IMG/VR virus record: IMGVR_UViG_3300048686_000374
Span: 1 to 39,732 of that record
Direction: 5' to 3' (one strand)
Source of the DNA: a virus
Length of the DNA: 39,732 bases
Below, piece after piece: positions 39,315-39,732 of the stretch. The notes under the pieces are model-generated. The model was not told where the DNA came from. It was given only the letters and a program-made list of their open reading frames with translations, and ran no database searches. Position numbers and translations under genes: made by a program. How positions within the stretch are numbered: position 1 is the first letter of the stretch; the number at the start of each line of letters is the position of its first letter.

Positions 39315-39732
39315 ATGGGACTTCGCGCAAATCCCGGTAATTTTGTTTCAGCAGCGTACAACCCATCGTTCACTGCGCCTCCTACGACCGCAGCATCGGC
39401 TGTGGAGTATTTGGTTGTTGCTGGCGCTGGGGCAGGCGCTTCAGCAAATGGTTCTCAAGGTGGTGCTGGTGGTGCTGGTGGTTTGAAAACCGGAACTTTA
39501 TCAGTATCTGCCGCAACCGCTTTAACCATCACTGTTGGTGCCGGTGGTTCTTCAGGGTCTTTAGGTTCTGCTGGATCAAACGGGAGTGATTCTGTTTTTA
39601 GCTCAATTACTTCTACAGGAGGAGGTAAAGGGGGGTTGCGAAATACCAACGGTTCTGCTGGCGGGTCAGGCGGAGGGGGCGGGGACACTGATAGTGTTAC
39701 TCCGGGATCAGGAGGCGCTGGTACCGCAGGAC
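39315..39732 (+). CDS. Glycine-rich tail fibre/receptor-binding protein, N-terminal fragment
   Basis: The frame is open to the window end; 139 residues are visible from ATG 39315 (AGGTG upstream). It begins GLRANPGNFVSAAYNPSFTA, then EYLVVAGAGAGASANGSQG and long Gly-rich segments (GGSGGGGGDTDSV). The YLVVAG start followed by glycine repeats is the opening of glycine-rich fibre domains thought to pack as polyglycine II and bind receptors. The rest lies beyond the window. Confidence 0.75.
   Translation, partial: MGLRANPGNFVSAAYNPSFTAPPTTAASAVEYLVVAGAGAGASANGSQGGAGGAGGLKTGTLSVSAATALTITVGAGGSSGSLGSAGSNGSDSVFSSITSTGGGKGGLRNTNGSAGGSGGGGGDTDSVTPGSGGAGTAG

Noticed and set aside
1-39732. tRNA genes, integrase, phage RNA polymerase, holin/endolysin, toxin-antitoxin or anti-CRISPR genes
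   Set aside because: No cloverleaf, catalytic motif or family signature for any of these was found. Lysis genes may lie in the missing part of the genome.

Overview
The window is a segment of a tailed double-stranded DNA phage (Caudoviricetes), with a podovirus-like gene set. It carries large and small terminase, an 842-residue portal, a scaffold, an HK97-fold-type capsid protein, a P22 gp4-like tail connector, repetitive tail fibres and a phage family-A DNA polymerase. No integrase, excisionase, phage RNA polymerase, tRNA, CRISPR array or insertion sequence was seen. The phage is therefore probably virulent and depends on host sigma70-type transcription. The host cannot be read from the sequence. 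The moderate GC content and gene style would fit a freshwater proteobacterium, but that is a guess.

Layout. (1) 2-814: the C-terminal end of a rightward structural gene, closed by a strong terminator (839-867). (2) 824-15714: a long leftward early/middle block of about 33 genes, most overlapping by 1-26 bases. From its promoter end (right to left) it holds many small accessory genes and a Cro-like HTH protein (13918-14169). Then come a DUF932 protein, a pyrimidine-dimer-glycosylase-like protein, a MazG-type NTP pyrophosphohydrolase, an SSB candidate, DNA polymerase, a Cas4/RecB-type nuclease, a VRR-NUC nuclease and an SNF2-type helicase. The far end holds a tightly coupled nucleotide-modification cassette: a thymidylate-synthase/hydroxymethylase homologue, a P-loop kinase fused to a glycosylase-like domain, and a glycosyltransferase-like protein. 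(3) 15715-15951: a divergent control region with promoters, a palindrome and two RNA hairpins. (4) 15952-18024: primase-helicase, followed by an AT-rich repeat-bearing region (17937-18271) that looks like a replication origin. (5) 18272-39732: the rightward late block. It runs terminase, two large virion-associated proteins, portal, small basic proteins, co-chaperonin, scaffold, decoration and capsid proteins, terminator, more virion proteins, tail connector, zinc-ribbon protein and tail-fibre genes. The last gene runs off the window. Both window ends lie inside rightward late genes, so on a circular map the missing piece would join them. Lysis genes are probably there.

How it fits together. 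The leftward genes make DNA and reshape the nucleotide pool; the rightward block packages DNA and builds the particle. The most interesting unit is 1973-4773. The synthase homologue keeps the TS catalytic residues at E. coli numbering (Cys146, Arg166, Asp169, His207, Tyr209) but has Asp instead of Asn at position 177, the substitution associated with dCMP hydroxymethylases. Together with the coupled kinase/glycosylase-like fusion, the glycosyltransferase-like gene and a MazG-family pyrophosphatase, it suggests the phage replaces or decorates a pyrimidine base in its own DNA. Other unexplained signals are a TTGA-N3-TTGAAAGG leader repeated before unlinked leftward genes, a 13-bp operator-like direct repeat with a 21-bp period, and a Gly-Gly motif shared by six late proteins.
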